Part shown: piece after piece, positions 10,882 through 23,000 of the stretch
Numbering within the stretch: the stretch's first letter is position 1
How the letters are laid out: each line of letters opens with the position of its first letter
Origin: Lysobacteraceae bacterium
Lineage (GTDB): Bacteria; Pseudomonadota; Gammaproteobacteria; Xanthomonadales; Rhodanobacteraceae
Assembly: GCA_028871555.1 (NCBI GenBank)
Contig: JAGWNA010000009.1
Coordinates: 1 to 64,000, forward strand
Direction: 5' to 3'
DNA length: 64,000 nucleotides
Program-made: the position numbers and the translations under genes
The notes under the pieces: generated by a model
What the model was told of the DNA's origin: nothing
Seen by the model: only the letters and a program-made list of their open reading frames with translations
The model's database searches: none

Positions 10882-11163
10882 ATGCAAATCAGTACCCGTG
10901 AGCTCAAGGCCAGCCTCTCCGCCGTCTTGCGGCGGGTGCGGGCGGGCGAGGAAATTTCGGTGACGTCGCATGGGAAGGTCGTGGCGCATTTGTCGCCGCC
11001 TCCACCGGAGGAGGCGCAGGTAAAGGCTGTTGATCGGCTGCGCCGGCAGGCATGGGCGGTGGTTCCGGATCGACCGCCACGCAAGTTGGGCCTGGCCAAC
11101 CCCGTCGAGTGGCGCGGCACCGGGGCCAGCTTTACGGACTTGCTGCTGGAAGACAGGGATTGA
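10882..11163 (+). CDS. Phd/YefM-family antitoxin
   Basis: A 93-residue protein starting MQISTRELKASLSAVLRRV, with AGEEISVTSHGKVVAHLSP, the classic Phd/YefM N-terminal DNA-binding fold with the VTxxGKxVAxL motif. The C-terminal half, rich in Pro/Arg and ending FTDLLLEDRD, is the toxin-neutralising tail. I prefer ATG 10882 over GTG 10861, since the GTG lies within a probable operator repeat and the family normally starts with MxxI. It overlaps the toxin start by 4 bp. The module replaces the 5' part of a HIRAN gene in front of cas3. Confidence 0.87.
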   Translation: MQISTRELKASLSAVLRRVRAGEEISVTSHGKVVAHLSPPPPEEAQVKAVDRLRRQAWAVVPDRPPRKLGLANPVEWRGTGASFTDLLLEDRD

Positions 11164-11600
11164 TCGCCTACCTGGATACTTCCGCGCTGGCGCGGCTGTA
11201 CCTTCCCGAAGCGGGCAGGCAGGCCGTCGTCGACATGGTCGGGCGCGAGGATGTCACGCCGTGCAGTCACCTTGTCGCTTATGCGGAAATGTCGGCGGCG
11301 CTGGGCAAGGCCGAGAGAATGGAGCGCATCTCCAGCGCCGATTTGCGGATGGCGTGGGGTCAGTTCCAATCGGATTGGAAATCGATCACGCGCGTTGGTG
11401 TCGATGAAGCGCTGGTGCGGCGTGCCGCCGGGCTGGCGCGTCAGTTCGGCTTGCGCGCTTACGACAGCGTGCATCTGGCGGCGGCCGAAAGGATCCTGTT
11501 CGCCGCAGGCGGCAGCGATTTCGTGTTCATGGGGTTCGATGCAAGGCTCAATGCCGCTGCCGATGCGCTGGGCATGAAACTGCTCGATGGCAGGTCGTAA
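11160..11600 (+). CDS. VapC-like PIN-domain toxin
   Basis: A 146-residue PIN-domain protein. The TTG start at 11160 overlaps the antitoxin stop (TTGA) and gives the canonical N-terminus LIAYLDTSALARLYLPE, with the first catalytic Asp. Further acidic residues are in LVAYAEMSAAL, LRAYDSVHLAAAE and VFMGFDARLNAAA, as expected of this VapC branch, which is usually paired with Phd-type antitoxins. It is probably an endoribonuclease. No ATG or GTG start fits. It appears intact. Together with the vapBC pair at 8.4-9.0 kb it makes two complete PIN toxin modules within 3.2 kb. Confidence 0.86.
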   Translation: MIAYLDTSALARLYLPEAGRQAVVDMVGREDVTPCSHLVAYAEMSAALGKAERMERISSADLRMAWGQFQSDWKSITRVGVDEALVRRAAGLARQFGLRAYDSVHLAAAERILFAAGGSDFVFMGFDARLNAAADALGMKLLDGRS

Positions 11601-11632
11601 ACGCATGGTACGTACGGACGAGGTCGTGCGCA

Positions 11633-12052
11633 TCATGTCCGCACCTGGCCGAAGTCGGCCCACACTCGCAACCGCACCGGCTCCCATTCATCATCCGGAT
11701 CGTCGATACCGATGACTTCGGCATGGAGTTCATGCGCGCGGTCGAGCAGTGACGCGCAAGCGGCGTTGTCCAGGCGCGGGAGATAGCCGAGTTTGCGCTC
11801 GCGCCAGAGCACTGCGACGGCGCGTTCGTCATGTGGATTGCCGGTTTGGCGGCGCAGCTGCAGCGGGTCGCCGGGGCGCAGTTGCGGCAGCACGGCGTGG
11901 CAGTCGTAGTACTGACTGCCGGCGATGCGGCAGTCCTGCAGGTGCAGGCGTTTCGTGGCGCCGGGAAACGGGTGCGCGCTGGACGCAGCGGGCAGCAGGC
12001 CGAGAGCGGCCAGTGTCTGCGACAGGTGAGCGAGGAAGCGGCGCCGTTGCAT
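11633..12052 (-). CDS. HIRAN-domain protein with N-terminal export-like signal
   Basis: A 139-residue protein. After MQRRRFLAHLSQTLAALGLL there is a hydrophobic stretch ending PAASSAHPFPG that resembles a Tat or Sec signal peptide. The rest, from RLHLQDCRIAGSQYYD through LRPGDPLQLRRQTGNPHDER to LGYLPRLDNAACASLLDRAH, is a HIRAN domain, a fold that in HLTF/Rad5 recognises single-stranded DNA 3' ends. An exported HIRAN protein would be odd, because its usual ligand is cytoplasmic DNA. The start at ATG 12052 has a strong GA-rich ribosome site (AGGGGG). Its C-terminal half is nearly repeated as the truncated copy upstream of cas3, so the two are paralogues. Confidence 0.72.
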   Translation of the reverse strand: MQRRRFLAHLSQTLAALGLLPAASSAHPFPGATKRLHLQDCRIAGSQYYDCHAVLPQLRPGDPLQLRRQTGNPHDERAVAVLWRERKLGYLPRLDNAACASLLDRAHELHAEVIGIDDPDDEWEPVRLRVWADFGQVRT

Positions 12053-12186
12053 TGCGTATCCCCCTGAAGGATTCGTCCGTGACGCAACGTAAGCCCGGAT
12101 CATCTCACAGGCTGAGATTTTGCGGAGGATGGAGCGCACGCCTTGGGATCGAACTCCGGGCCGATCCATTCCGGCAGTTCTTCGAC

Positions 12187-12258
12187 GTGGGAGCGGCTTC
12201 AGCCGCGATGCTTTTCCTGTCTTGAAGCTAAGAGCATCGCGACTGAAGTCGCTCCCAC
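12187..12258. repeat. REP-type inverted repeat
   Basis: The arms GTGGGAGCGGCTTCAGCCGC (from 12187) and GACTGAAGTCGCTCCCAC (to 12258) flank a short spacer, and each continues into GATGCT/AGCATC. This is the GGAGCGGCTTCAGCCGCGA REP family common in Xanthomonadales and pseudomonads. The rest of 12053-12376 holds nothing else I recognise. It lies between the HIRAN gene and the GGDEF-EAL gene. Confidence 0.8.
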
Positions 12259-12376
12259 AGAAGTCGCTCCATGTACGGCGCGTTCCAAGTGCCAGGAGCC
12301 GGGTTATTCGGGATTCCCATCGCGGGGCGGATCGGTCGAGCGTGCCGTCGCCAGCGCGGTCCTGGCATCAGCCTGA

Positions 12377-15300
12377 TCACGCCGCCAGGGCCTGCCGCGC
12401 GAACCAGGCTTCGAACTGGTCGATCGGTATCGGCCGGGAGAACAGGTAGCCTTGGTGGGCATGGCAATCGTGCCGGGTCAGGAAATCGCGCTGCCCTTCG
12501 GTTTCCACGCCTTCGGCCAGCACGGTCAGGCCCAGGCTCTGGCCGAGCGCCACGATGCTGCGCACGATCACCGCATCGTTGGTGTCGGTCAACACGTCGT
12601 TGACGAAGGAGCGGTCGATCTTCAGTTCGTCCAGCGGCAGGCGCTTGAGGTAGGACAGCGACGAATAGCCGGTGCCGAAGTCGTCCAGCGAAAAGCCCAC
12701 GCCGCTGGCCTTGAGCGAGGTCATCTTTTCGACGACCTCGTCGACGTCGGTCAGCAGCAGGCTTTCGGTGAGTTCCAGCTTGAGCCGCGCCGGATTCGCG
12801 CCGTTGCGCTGCAGGGTATCGATCACCTGCTGCACGAAGCCGCGATGATGGAACTGGCGGGCACTGACATTGACCGATATGTCGAGGCCGGCGCAGGCCG
12901 GCATGCGCGACCACGCGGCCAGCTGCCTGCACGCGGTCTCCAGCACCCACTGGCCCAGGGGCAGGATCAGCCGGGTTTCCTCGGCCAGTGCGATGAAGGC
13001 ATCCGGGCAGATCAGGCCGCGGCGCGGGTGGTTCCAGCGCAGCAGCGCCTCGACGCCGGTGGTGCGGCCCGAGCGGTCCACCTGGGGCTGATAGAACAGC
13101 TGGAAATGCTGGTGTTGCAGGCCTTCGCGCAGGTCCGCCTCCAGCGCCACGCGGGCGTTGACGGCAGCCTGCATGTTCGGGTCGAAGAAACACACGGTGT
13201 TGCGGCCGGCGGCCTTGGCCTGGTACATCGCCATGTCGGCGCGCTTGAGCAGTTCGTGGGTGCTTTCGCCGCTATCGTGGAACAGCGTGACGCCGATGCT
13301 GGCCGAACCGTGGTGGCTGACATTGTCCAGCTGGTAGGTGAGGCCGAGCGCGGCAAGCAGGGTTTCGGCGATCGACTTGGCCTGGATCGCGGCCCTGGCG
13401 AGGCTGCCGTCCAGGCCTTCGAGCATCACCACGAATTCGTCGCCGCCCAGCCGCGCCACGGTGTCGTTGTTGCGGATCAGGCTGCCCAGCCGGCGCGCCA
13501 CCTCGATCAGCTGCTGGTCGCCCTTGGCGTGACCGAGCGTGTCGTTGAGCGCCTTGAAGTTGTCCATGTCGATGAACAGCAGGGCACCGCATTTTCCGTT
13601 GCGTGCGTGCGAGGTCAGCGCCTGCTGCAGCCGGTCGAGCAACAGCTGGCGATTGGGCAGGCCGGTGAGCGGGTCGTAGAAGGCGAGGTGCTGGATCTTC
13701 TGCTCGTCGATCTTGCGCGAGGTGATGTCCTGCAGCACGCCCTGCACCCGCACCACGGCGCCGCTTTCATCGCGCACCGCCTGGCCGATGCTGCGCACCC
13801 ACACCCGGCGCCCGTGTGCGGCGACGATCTGCAGCTCCTCGTCGAACGGCGTGCCGTCGCGCACGCAGGCGTCGAACAGCGCATGGGCCTGCGCGCGGTA
13901 TTCCGGCGCGTAGCGGCGCAGGCCTTCGCACTTGCGCGGCAGGGTGCCGGGCGGCAGTTCGAAAATGGCGCAGACCTCGTCCGACCAGCTCACCCGATCG
14001 TCCTGCACGCTGATCTCCCAGCCACCCAGACGCGCCATCCGGCTGGCCATCTGCATGCGTTCGCGGGTTGCCCGCAGGTGTTCCTCGGCGCGCTTGCGCT
14101 CGGTGATGTCCTTGGCGATGCCGTAGACGCCCACGATCTGTCCGTCCACCACGATCGGCACGTTGGTGACCATCGCATGGAAACGGTGGCCGTCCCTGGC
14201 GATGCATTCGGCTTCGTAGGTGACCGCCTGGCCCCGGGTTGCCCGGGTGAATTGGGCGCTGGTCAACGGGGCCGATGCCGTGGATACCAGTTGCCCGGCG
14301 CCGAGTTCGCGAACCTCCTGCTCGCTGTAGCCGGTGAGGCGGGAAAAGGCCGGGTTGACGCTCAGGAAATTGCCGGCGAGGTCGAGCGAGTAGACCGCGT
14401 CCGGATTCTGCGAAAACAGCGACTGGTAGCGCTGCTCGCTTTCGCTCAGGGCGGAGGCGGTGCGCCGCGCCACGGTGACGTCCATCACCACCCCGGCCAC
14501 GCGCAGCGTGGATCCGTCGTCGGCGCGTATCACGTCGCAGCGCGAGAACATCACGCGTTCGACGCCGTCGGGCCGGCAGATGCGGTATTCGGTTTCGACC
14601 GGCTGCCGGCCATCGATCGCCCGGGCGGTGGCCTGTCGCACGCGGTCGCGATCTTCCGGATGGACGCTGGCGAGAAATGCCTCGGCGCTGCCGTCGAAGG
14701 CCTGCGCGGCAACGCCGAACAGGCGGCAGGCGTCCGCCGACCACGCCATGCGGCCGGTCTGCAGGTCGCAGCTCCAGTAGCCCAGATCGACGATGGTCCG
14801 GGCCGTGTGCAGCAGGCTGGCGCCGGCGCGCCGGCTGTCTTCCACCCGTTGCCGCGCGATGGCGATACCGGCGATGTGCGCACACGACTCGAGCAGGTCG
14901 ACGGTTTGGGCGGTCGGCTGCCCCGGAGCGTGCGAATACAGGGCCAGCGTGCCCAGTATCCGGCCGTCGTCATCGAACATCGGCAGCGAGGTGCAGGCGC
15001 GCAGGCCGTGCTCCAGGGCCAGTTGTCGAGCATCCCGCCAGCGCGGATCGCTGGCGATGTCCGCTGCCACCACGGTGCGCCGCTCGTGGGCCGCGGTGCC
15101 GCAGGAGCCGGTATCCGGGCCGATCGGCATGCCGTCGACCGCCCGCGCGAACGACTGCGGCAGGCTGGGCGCGGCGCCCATGCGCAGCTGTGCGTTGTCA
15201 TGGTCTGTCTGCAGGATCGCGCAGAGTGTCCCGGGACATCGCTGTTCGACCACGCGCGCCAGCGCGGCGAGCACGTCGGTCAGGGGCGCGCCAAGCGCGA

Positions 15301-15751
15301 TCCGCTCCAGGATGACCGCATGCTCCGCTTCCAGCTGGGGCGGATGCTGGCGCGCGATCATTTCCTGCAGCGTGGTTGCGGTGCGGCGCAGCTGCAACCA
15401 GCTGGCGACCAGATCGTCGAGGCCGGCCTGGGTGCTGCATGCATGGATGCAGGCGTCGGCTTGCAGCGATTGCGCGGTGTGCCCGATGGCGCCGGGGGCG
15501 CGCTGCAACACCACGAATGCGCCGGTCAGTCGCGGATCGGCCTTGAAATGCTGCAGCAGTGCAACGCCGCCGGCGTCGGCCAGCTGTTGATCCAGCAGCA
15601 CCAGTGCGGGCGGGTTTGCCCGTGCCAGCTCGAGCGCGTCGGCGGCGTTGCCGGCCCGCTCGACCGGATAACCCGCCGCGGCAAGTTGTCCGCCGACCGC
15701 GTCTGCAGCGGCGCTATCGGCAAGCGCCAGGAGGATCCGCTCGGCTTTCAT
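12377..15751 (-). CDS. REC-GAF-PAS-GGDEF-EAL cyclic-di-GMP signalling protein
   Basis: A 1124-residue cytoplasmic protein with no obvious membrane segment. Residues ~1-125 resemble a response-regulator receiver (LVLLDQQLADAGG, with a candidate phosphoacceptor Asp). A GAF domain follows (~150-310, GSCGTAAHERRTVVAADI), then three PAS/PAC units (~325-690). The GGDEF domain has an intact RLGGDEFVVML, so diguanylate cyclase activity is possible. The C-terminal EAL domain keeps GVEALLRWNHP, LDDFGTGYSSL and LAEGVETEGQ, so phosphodiesterase activity is possible too. Start at ATG 15751, because the family signature MKAERILL begins there; longer starts add an unlikely leader. It stands alone between convergent or divergent neighbours. 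Signal input is unknown. Confidence 0.92.
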   Translation of the reverse strand: MKAERILLALADSAAADAVGGQLAAAGYPVERAGNAADALELARANPPALVLLDQQLADAGGVALLQHFKADPRLTGAFVVLQRAPGAIGHTAQSLQADACIHACSTQAGLDDLVASWLQLRRTATTLQEMIARQHPPQLEAEHAVILERIALGAPLTDVLAALARVVEQRCPGTLCAILQTDHDNAQLRMGAAPSLPQSFARAVDGMPIGPDTGSCGTAAHERRTVVAADIASDPRWRDARQLALEHGLRACTSLPMFDDDGRILGTLALYSHAPGQPTAQTVDLLESCAHIAGIAIARQRVEDSRRAGASLLHTARTIVDLGYWSCDLQTGRMAWSADACRLFGVAAQAFDGSAEAFLASVHPEDRDRVRQATARAIDGRQPVETEYRICRPDGVERVMFSRCDVIRADDGSTLRVAGVVMDVTVARRTASALSESEQRYQSLFSQNPDAVYSLDLAGNFLSVNPAFSRLTGYSEQEVRELGAGQLVSTASAPLTSAQFTRATRGQAVTYEAECIARDGHRFHAMVTNVPIVVDGQIVGVYGIAKDITERKRAEEHLRATRERMQMASRMARLGGWEISVQDDRVSWSDEVCAIFELPPGTLPRKCEGLRRYAPEYRAQAHALFDACVRDGTPFDEELQIVAAHGRRVWVRSIGQAVRDESGAVVRVQGVLQDITSRKIDEQKIQHLAFYDPLTGLPNRQLLLDRLQQALTSHARNGKCGALLFIDMDNFKALNDTLGHAKGDQQLIEVARRLGSLIRNNDTVARLGGDEFVVMLEGLDGSLARAAIQAKSIAETLLAALGLTYQLDNVSHHGSASIGVTLFHDSGESTHELLKRADMAMYQAKAAGRNTVCFFDPNMQAAVNARVALEADLREGLQHQHFQLFYQPQVDRSGRTTGVEALLRWNHPRRGLICPDAFIALAEETRLILPLGQWVLETACRQLAAWSRMPACAGLDISVNVSARQFHHRGFVQQVIDTLQRNGANPARLKLELTESLLLTDVDEVVEKMTSLKASGVGFSLDDFGTGYSSLSYLKRLPLDELKIDRSFVNDVLTDTNDAVIVRSIVALGQSLGLTVLAEGVETEGQRDFLTRHDCHAHQGYLFSRPIPIDQFEAWFARQALAA

Positions 15752-16112
15752 GTGGCGTCGTCGTGCATTGCTGGTGGCACACCATGGGTGAGGGCCCGGG
15801 GAGTGCCCGGGCAAGCGTCTGCTCTCACCCCGGCGCGACGTCTTTCACGCCCGTCGATGGGAGGCATCAGTCATTGATATCGGTCGTGGCGGGGGTTTCT
15901 TGAACCGCGCGGTACGGCCGTTCCGCCGGTCGACGCATGCCCCTGCCGGCGATGCCGTTCCACCGGCGGCGGTACTGCGGCATTGCGAGGATGCGGCGAA
16001 GCGGACCAATTGCCGCGCCGGCGTGCGGATCTGCCCGGTTCGGGTGAAAATGCCGGCTTGTGTTCTATGCTGACCGGCGCCACAAACGCCCTGCCTTTCC
16101 CAGGAGATACCC
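15752..16112. other. Divergent intergenic region
   Basis: The 361-bp gap between the GGDEF-EAL gene and icd must hold promoters for both. I see no RNA gene or repeat. The icd ribosome site (CCAGGAGATACCC) lies at its right end. Confidence 0.5.
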
Positions 16113-17372
16113 ATGACAGACCACAAGCCCACCGTGCCGGCCGACGGCGCCAGGATCACCCTTGCCGGCGGCAAGCTCACCGTACCGGACAATCCGATCG
16201 TGCCGTTCATCGAAGGCGATGGCATCGGCCCGGATATCTGGCGTGCCTCGGTGCGCGTGCTGGATGCGGCGGTGGCCAAGGCCTACGGCGGCAAGCGCGC
16301 GATCCACTGGATGGAAGTCCTCGCCGGCGAGAAGGCCTTCAACGAAACCGGCAGCTGGCTGCCGGACGAAACCGTGCAGGCCTGTCGCGACTATCTGGTT
16401 TCGATCAAGGGCCCGCTGACCACGCCGATCGGCGGCGGCATCCGCTCGCTCAACGTGGCGCTGCGCCAGCAGCTGGATCTGTACACCTGCCTGCGCCCGG
16501 TGCGCTGGTTCAAGGGCGTGCCTTCGCCGGTGAAGAAGCCGCAGGACGTGGACATGGTGATCTTCCGCGAGAACACCGAGGACATCTACGCCGGCATCGA
16601 ATTCGCCGAAGGCACGCCCGAGGTGGCGAAGTTCATGGCGCTGATGAAGGAACATTTCCCGGATCGCTTCAAGAAGATCCGCTTCCCCGAGTGCTCCGGC
16701 ATCGGCATCAAGCCGGTCTCGAAGGACGGTACCGAGCGGCTGGTGCGCGCGGCGCTGAAGTACGCGGTCGACAACGATCGCCGTTCGGTGACGCTGGTGC
16801 ACAAGGGCAACATCATGAAGTTCACCGAGGGCGCATTCCGCGACTGGGGCTATGCGCTGGCGAAGAACGAGTTCGGCGCGGCCGAGCTGGATGGCGGCCC
16901 GTGGATGAGCTTCAGGAACCCGGCCACCGGCCGCGAGATCGTGGTCAAGGACGTGATCGCCGATGCGTTCCTGCAGCAGATCATGACCCGCGCCGCCGAG
17001 TACGACGTGGTCGCCACGCTCAACTTGAACGGCGACTACATCTCCGACGCGCTGGCGGCGGAAGTGGGCGGCATCGGCATCGCCCCGGGCGGCAACATCA
17101 ACTACGTCACCGGCCACGCGGTGTTCGAGGCGACCCACGGCACCGCACCGAAGTACGCCGGCCAGGACAAGGTCAACCCCGGCTCGGTGATCCTTTCAGG
17201 CGAGCTGCTGCTGCGCCACCTGGGCTGGAACGAGGCGGCCGATGCGATCATCGCGGCAATGGACAAGGTGATCGCAGCCAAGACGGTGACCTACGACTTC
17301 GCCCGCATGATGGAAGGTGCCAGGGAAGTGAAGTGCTCGGAGTTCGGCGACGCGCTGATCGCGGCGATGTAA
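16113..17372 (+). CDS. icd: NADP-dependent isocitrate dehydrogenase
   Basis: A 419-residue TCA-cycle enzyme that oxidatively decarboxylates isocitrate to 2-oxoglutarate, making NADPH. It is close in length to the E. coli enzyme and carries the substrate loop [17 protein letters not shown]112 in this loop is the serine that AceK phosphorylates. Other family motifs seen are [48 protein letters not shown] and [16 protein letters not shown] 16113 is preceded by a good ribosome site. The gene for its kinase/phosphatase, aceK, follows on the same strand 243 bp later, so target and regulator are neighbours. Confidence 0.97.
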   Translation: MTDHKPTVPADGARITLAGGKLTVPDNPIVPFIEGDGIGPDIWRASVRVLDAAVAKAYGGKRAIHWMEVLAGEKAFNETGSWLPDETVQACRDYLVSIKGPLTTPIGGGIRSLNVALRQQLDLYTCLRPVRWFKGVPSPVKKPQDVDMVIFRENTEDIYAGIEFAEGTPEVAKFMALMKEHFPDRFKKIRFPECSGIGIKPVSKDGTERLVRAALKYAVDNDRRSVTLVHKGNIMKFTEGAFRDWGYALAKNEFGAAELDGGPWMSFRNPATGREIVVKDVIADAFLQQIMTRAAEYDVVATLNLNGDYISDALAAEVGGIGIAPGGNINYVTGHAVFEATHGTAPKYAGQDKVNPGSVILSGELLLRHLGWNEAADAIIAAMDKVIAAKTVTYDFARMMEGAREVKCSEFGDALIAAM

Positions 17373-17398
17373 ACCGGACAGGGCCGGACCGCCGGACA

Positions 17399-17420
17399 GC
17401 GGGGCGCTTCGGCGCCCCGC
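17399..17420 (+). terminator. Hairpin after icd, probable terminator
   Basis: A perfect 9-bp stem GCGGGGCGC/GCGCCCCGC closed by a TTCG tetraloop, 26 bp after the icd stop. The following sequence (CGTCCTTCCTGC) is only weakly T-rich, so it may act as a weak terminator or a 3' mRNA stabiliser. Confidence 0.5.
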
Positions 17421-17439
17421 CGTCCTTCCTGCTTGTGTC

Positions 17440-17510
17440 GTAGAGCCCGCTTGCGGGCGATGCTCTTGGATCAAGTGGGCGAGAGAGCATCGCCCGCGAG
17501 CGGGCTCCAC
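17440..17510. repeat. REP-type inverted repeat between icd and aceK
   Basis: GTAGAGCCCGCTTGCGGGCGATGCTC pairs with GAGCATCGCCCGCGAGCGGGCTCCAC across a short spacer (only the arm ends are quoted here in effect: GAGCCCGC at left, GCGGGCTC at right). It belongs to the same general REP class as the other elements in the window, with a different arm sequence. Confidence 0.75.
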
Positions 17511-17615
17511 ACGAAGTCCAACGCAGCCTGTCCGGCTCGCGCGCACGCTCAGCCGCACCATTCCCTGCACGAGTCGCTGCCACGGCAGCCCGGCGCAGCG
17601 GCTAGACTGCGATGG

Positions 17616-19361
17616 ATGAAATCCATGGACAGCGCCAAGGGCTCCATCGATCCGCAGGCGCGCGCGGCGGCGGCCCTGATCCTCGATGGTTTTGCCGACT
17701 ACAACGCGCGCTTCGCCGACATCACCCGGCGCGCCCGGCGCCGCTTCGAGCGACGCGACTGGCAACTGGCGCGGCGCGATGCCGATGCGCGCATCGACCT
17801 GTACGACGAGTGCATCGGCGAGACGCTGGACCGGCTCGACGGGCTGCTGGACGATAGGGTGCGCTCGCGGGCGCTGTGGGCAACCCTGCGCCAGCTCTAT
17901 GATGGCCAGCTGGCCACGCTGGCCGATCGCGAGCTGTACAAGACCTGGTTCAATTCGCTGTCGCGGCGCCGCTTTCGCACCGAGGGTGTGGCGGCGGACA
18001 TCGAATTCGTCGCGCTGGATCGCGCGCCCTATACCGAGCCCAGCGATGCCGCGCCGCATCGGCGCTACATGCTGGCGGACGATGACCTGGCCGCCGTCTG
18101 CGCGCGGTTGCTGCGTGAACATGCACATGCGTCGGCCTATCGGGATCTGCCCGGTTGCGCGGCACGCCTGGCTGCCGCGCTGCGGCGACGGCAACGCGAC
18201 GAAGGTTTCGCCGTGATCGAGGAGTTGCACGTACTCGATACGGTGTTCTATCGGGAGCGCCGTGCCTATCTGGTCGGCCGCTGGCGCGGCGGCGGGCGGC
18301 GCCACCCGCTGCTGGTCGCGCTGCTGCACGAGGCCGACGGCGTGCGCGTGGATGCGCTGCTGACCGCGCCGGAGCAGATCTCGATCCTGTTCGGCTACGC
18401 GCGCAGCTACTTCCACGCCGACATCGGCAATGTGGGGGCGGTGGTGGCGTTCCTGCACGCGCTGCTGCCGCACAAACCGCTGGAGGAGCTGTACACCGTG
18501 CTCGGCCGCGCCCGCCAGGGCAAGACCGAGCGCTACCGCCGCGTGTTCGGCCATCTGGCGATCCATCCGCAGGAGCAGCTGGTGCGCGCCGAGGGCAAGC
18601 GCGGCATGGTGATGGAGGTATTCACCCTGCGCGACCTGCCGGTGGTGTTCAAGGTCATCCGCGACCGCTTCGCCTGGCCGAAGGAGACCGGGCGCCGGCA
18701 GGTCGAGGAGAAATACCGGCTGGTGTTCCACCACGACCGCATCGGCCGGCTGGTCGACGCGCAGGAGTTTCGCCAGCTGCGCTTCCCGCTGCGCCAGGTC
18801 GACCCCACGCTGCGCGGCGAGCTGCTGGAGAGCTGCGCCGACAGCGTGCGCGTGGACGGCGACGAGCTGGTGGTGGCGCACTGCTATGTCGAACACCGGC
18901 TGCGCCCGATGGATCTGTACGTGCGCGAGGTCGGCCACGAGGCGGCCTGCCAGGCGATGCGCGACTACGGCCAGGCGATCAAGGATCTGGCCGGCAGCAA
19001 TATCTTTCCCGGCGACCTGCTGCTGAAGAACTTCGGCATCTCGCGCAACGGCCGCGCGGTGTTCTACGACTACGACGAACTGTGCACCCTGGGCGAATGC
19101 CATTTTCGCGCGCTGCCGCGGATGCACGAGGACGACGAAACGCGACCGTTGCAGGATGCGGTATATGCCGCAGCGGAGGACGTGTTTCCCGAGCTGTTCG
19201 TCAATTTTCTCGGTGTGGCCGCACCGCTGCGCGAGGCCCTGCGCGAGGCGCATGGCGAGATTTTCGATCCGGCCTGGTGGTGCGCGCTGCAGGCGCGCCT
19301 GCGCGCCGGCGACTATGTCGATGTGCCGCCGTATCCGGCCGCATCGCGGCTGCCGCGCTGA
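17616..19361 (+). CDS. aceK: Isocitrate dehydrogenase kinase/phosphatase
   Basis: A 581-residue bifunctional enzyme that phosphorylates and dephosphorylates Icd and so sets the flux between the TCA cycle and the glyoxylate shunt. Length matches E. coli AceK (578). Seen motifs: YKTWFNSLSRRRFRTEGV, the nucleotide loop GKRGMVMEVFTLRDLPVVFK with the ATP-contacting Lys, NIFPGDLLLKNFGIS in the catalytic loop, and VFYDYDELC with metal-binding acidic residues. I chose ATG 17616 because the conserved protein begins soon after it and upstream starts run into a REP element. In enteric bacteria aceK sits with aceBA; here it sits next to icd instead. Confidence 0.95.
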   Translation: MKSMDSAKGSIDPQARAAAALILDGFADYNARFADITRRARRRFERRDWQLARRDADARIDLYDECIGETLDRLDGLLDDRVRSRALWATLRQLYDGQLATLADRELYKTWFNSLSRRRFRTEGVAADIEFVALDRAPYTEPSDAAPHRRYMLADDDLAAVCARLLREHAHASAYRDLPGCAARLAAALRRRQRDEGFAVIEELHVLDTVFYRERRAYLVGRWRGGGRRHPLLVALLHEADGVRVDALLTAPEQISILFGYARSYFHADIGNVGAVVAFLHALLPHKPLEELYTVLGRARQGKTERYRRVFGHLAIHPQEQLVRAEGKRGMVMEVFTLRDLPVVFKVIRDRFAWPKETGRRQVEEKYRLVFHHDRIGRLVDAQEFRQLRFPLRQVDPTLRGELLESCADSVRVDGDELVVAHCYVEHRLRPMDLYVREVGHEAACQAMRDYGQAIKDLAGSNIFPGDLLLKNFGISRNGRAVFYDYDELCTLGECHFRALPRMHEDDETRPLQDAVYAAAEDVFPELFVNFLGVAAPLREALREAHGEIFDPAWWCALQARLRAGDYVDVPPYPAASRLPR

Positions 19362-19427
19362 GGGTGGAAAGGCGCGAGTCAGGATGGCCCTGAGACAATG
19401 CCTGCTTGCCGCAATGGAATATCGCCG

Positions 19428-21795
<2,368 letters not shown>

Positions 21796-21885
21796 GTGGA
21801 ACATCAAGCGGCAACTTGCTGCCCTCTTCCGCCATTCCCGGTATCTTGTGTACATCTCAAGGACCAACATGCCAGGAGGTTGTCG

Positions 21886-22872
21886 ATGAATCGCAGGATC
21901 AGGGCCGGCCAGCGGGCAGCAGGCACGGCGACAGCCCGTCGTTTCGGCAAGGTGCTGGTTGCGCTGCTGCTGACGGCATCCGCCGGATCGAGCGTGCCAT
22001 GTCTCGCGCAAATGGCGACGGCTGCTTCAAGCGGGCAGGATCAGCCGGCCGGCGAGCTGATACCGCCGACTAGCGCCAGCGATTTCACCGCCACGCAGCT
22101 CGACAGCGTGCTGGGCGGCGACTGGCGCCCGGCGGCCAACCGCGCCCGCGACAGGTATCGCCACCCCAAGGCCACCTTGCAGTTTTTCGGCATCCAGCCG
22201 GATCAGACGGTGATCGAGATCACGCCCGGTGGCGGCTGGTACAGCGAGATTCTGGCGCCGCTGCTGCATGACAACGGACACTACATCGCCGCCGTGCAGG
22301 CTCCGGCCGGCGCCGGCGAGGCGCGCAATGACCACGGTGCCCTGCATCGGATGTTTGCCGCCGATGCCGCGCATTACGGAAACGCCCAAATCGTCGAGTT
22401 CGATCCGAAGGCGCCGGTGTTCGGCCCGCCCGCTTCGGCCGATCTGGTGCTGACCTTCCGCAATGTGCACAACTGGGTCATGGCCAATACCGCACCGGCA
22501 ATGTTCAAGGCGTTCTACACCGTGCTCAGGCCTGGCGGCGTACTGGGCGTGGTCGATCACCGTGCCGATGACAGCGCGTCGCTGGCATCGGTCGTCGGGA
22601 GTGGCTACCTGCCGACCCGTTACGTGGTGAAACTCGCCACCGACGCAGGATTCACGCTGCAGGACAGCAGCCAGATCAATGCCAACCCGGGCGATACGAA
22701 AGACTATCCGAAAGGTGTATGGACTTTGCCACCCACGCTCGCCCTCGGCGAAAAGGACAAGGCGAAATATCTGGCGATCGGCGAATCCGACCGGATGACC
22801 CTGCGTTTCATCAAGCCATTGGCTCCGGCGCCGGCAAGTTCAGTGCGCGGCGCAGGGTACGCAAAACATTAG
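21886..22872 (+). CDS. Exported SAM-dependent methyltransferase-like protein
   Basis: A 328-residue protein with an N-terminal signal segment (RFGKVLVALLLTASAGSSVP, then CLAQ). The mature domain is a class I methyltransferase fold: VIEITPGGGWYSEILAPLL is the SAM-binding motif I, followed by ADLVLTFRNVHNWV and LRPGGVLGVVDHRAD. It resembles the group of predicted periplasmic methyltransferases (COG4798). How such an enzyme would obtain SAM in the periplasm is unclear, so the catalytic role is uncertain. ATG 21886 follows a strong ribosome site (CCAGGAGGTTGTCG). Confidence 0.8.
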   Translation: MNRRIRAGQRAAGTATARRFGKVLVALLLTASAGSSVPCLAQMATAASSGQDQPAGELIPPTSASDFTATQLDSVLGGDWRPAANRARDRYRHPKATLQFFGIQPDQTVIEITPGGGWYSEILAPLLHDNGHYIAAVQAPAGAGEARNDHGALHRMFAADAAHYGNAQIVEFDPKAPVFGPPASADLVLTFRNVHNWVMANTAPAMFKAFYTVLRPGGVLGVVDHRADDSASLASVVGSGYLPTRYVVKLATDAGFTLQDSSQINANPGDTKDYPKGVWTLPPTLALGEKDKAKYLAIGESDRMTLRFIKPLAPAPASSVRGAGYAKH

Positions 22873-23000
22873 GCGACTCGAGGAACATCTGAACGAGGTC
22901 CCGTTCGTCATTCCGGCTTGACCAGCCCTTCGGCTGTTGAAAGCCGCCGGGATGACGGCTTATTCAGACGTCCTTTGATGCCCTGCGTTTCCATCCATCC

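Noticed and set aside
12452..15877. 1141-codon open frame opposite the GGDEF-EAL gene
   Set aside because: Antisense shadow caused by high GC; composition is low-complexity (His/Arg/Ala-rich) and the opposite strand encodes clear domains.
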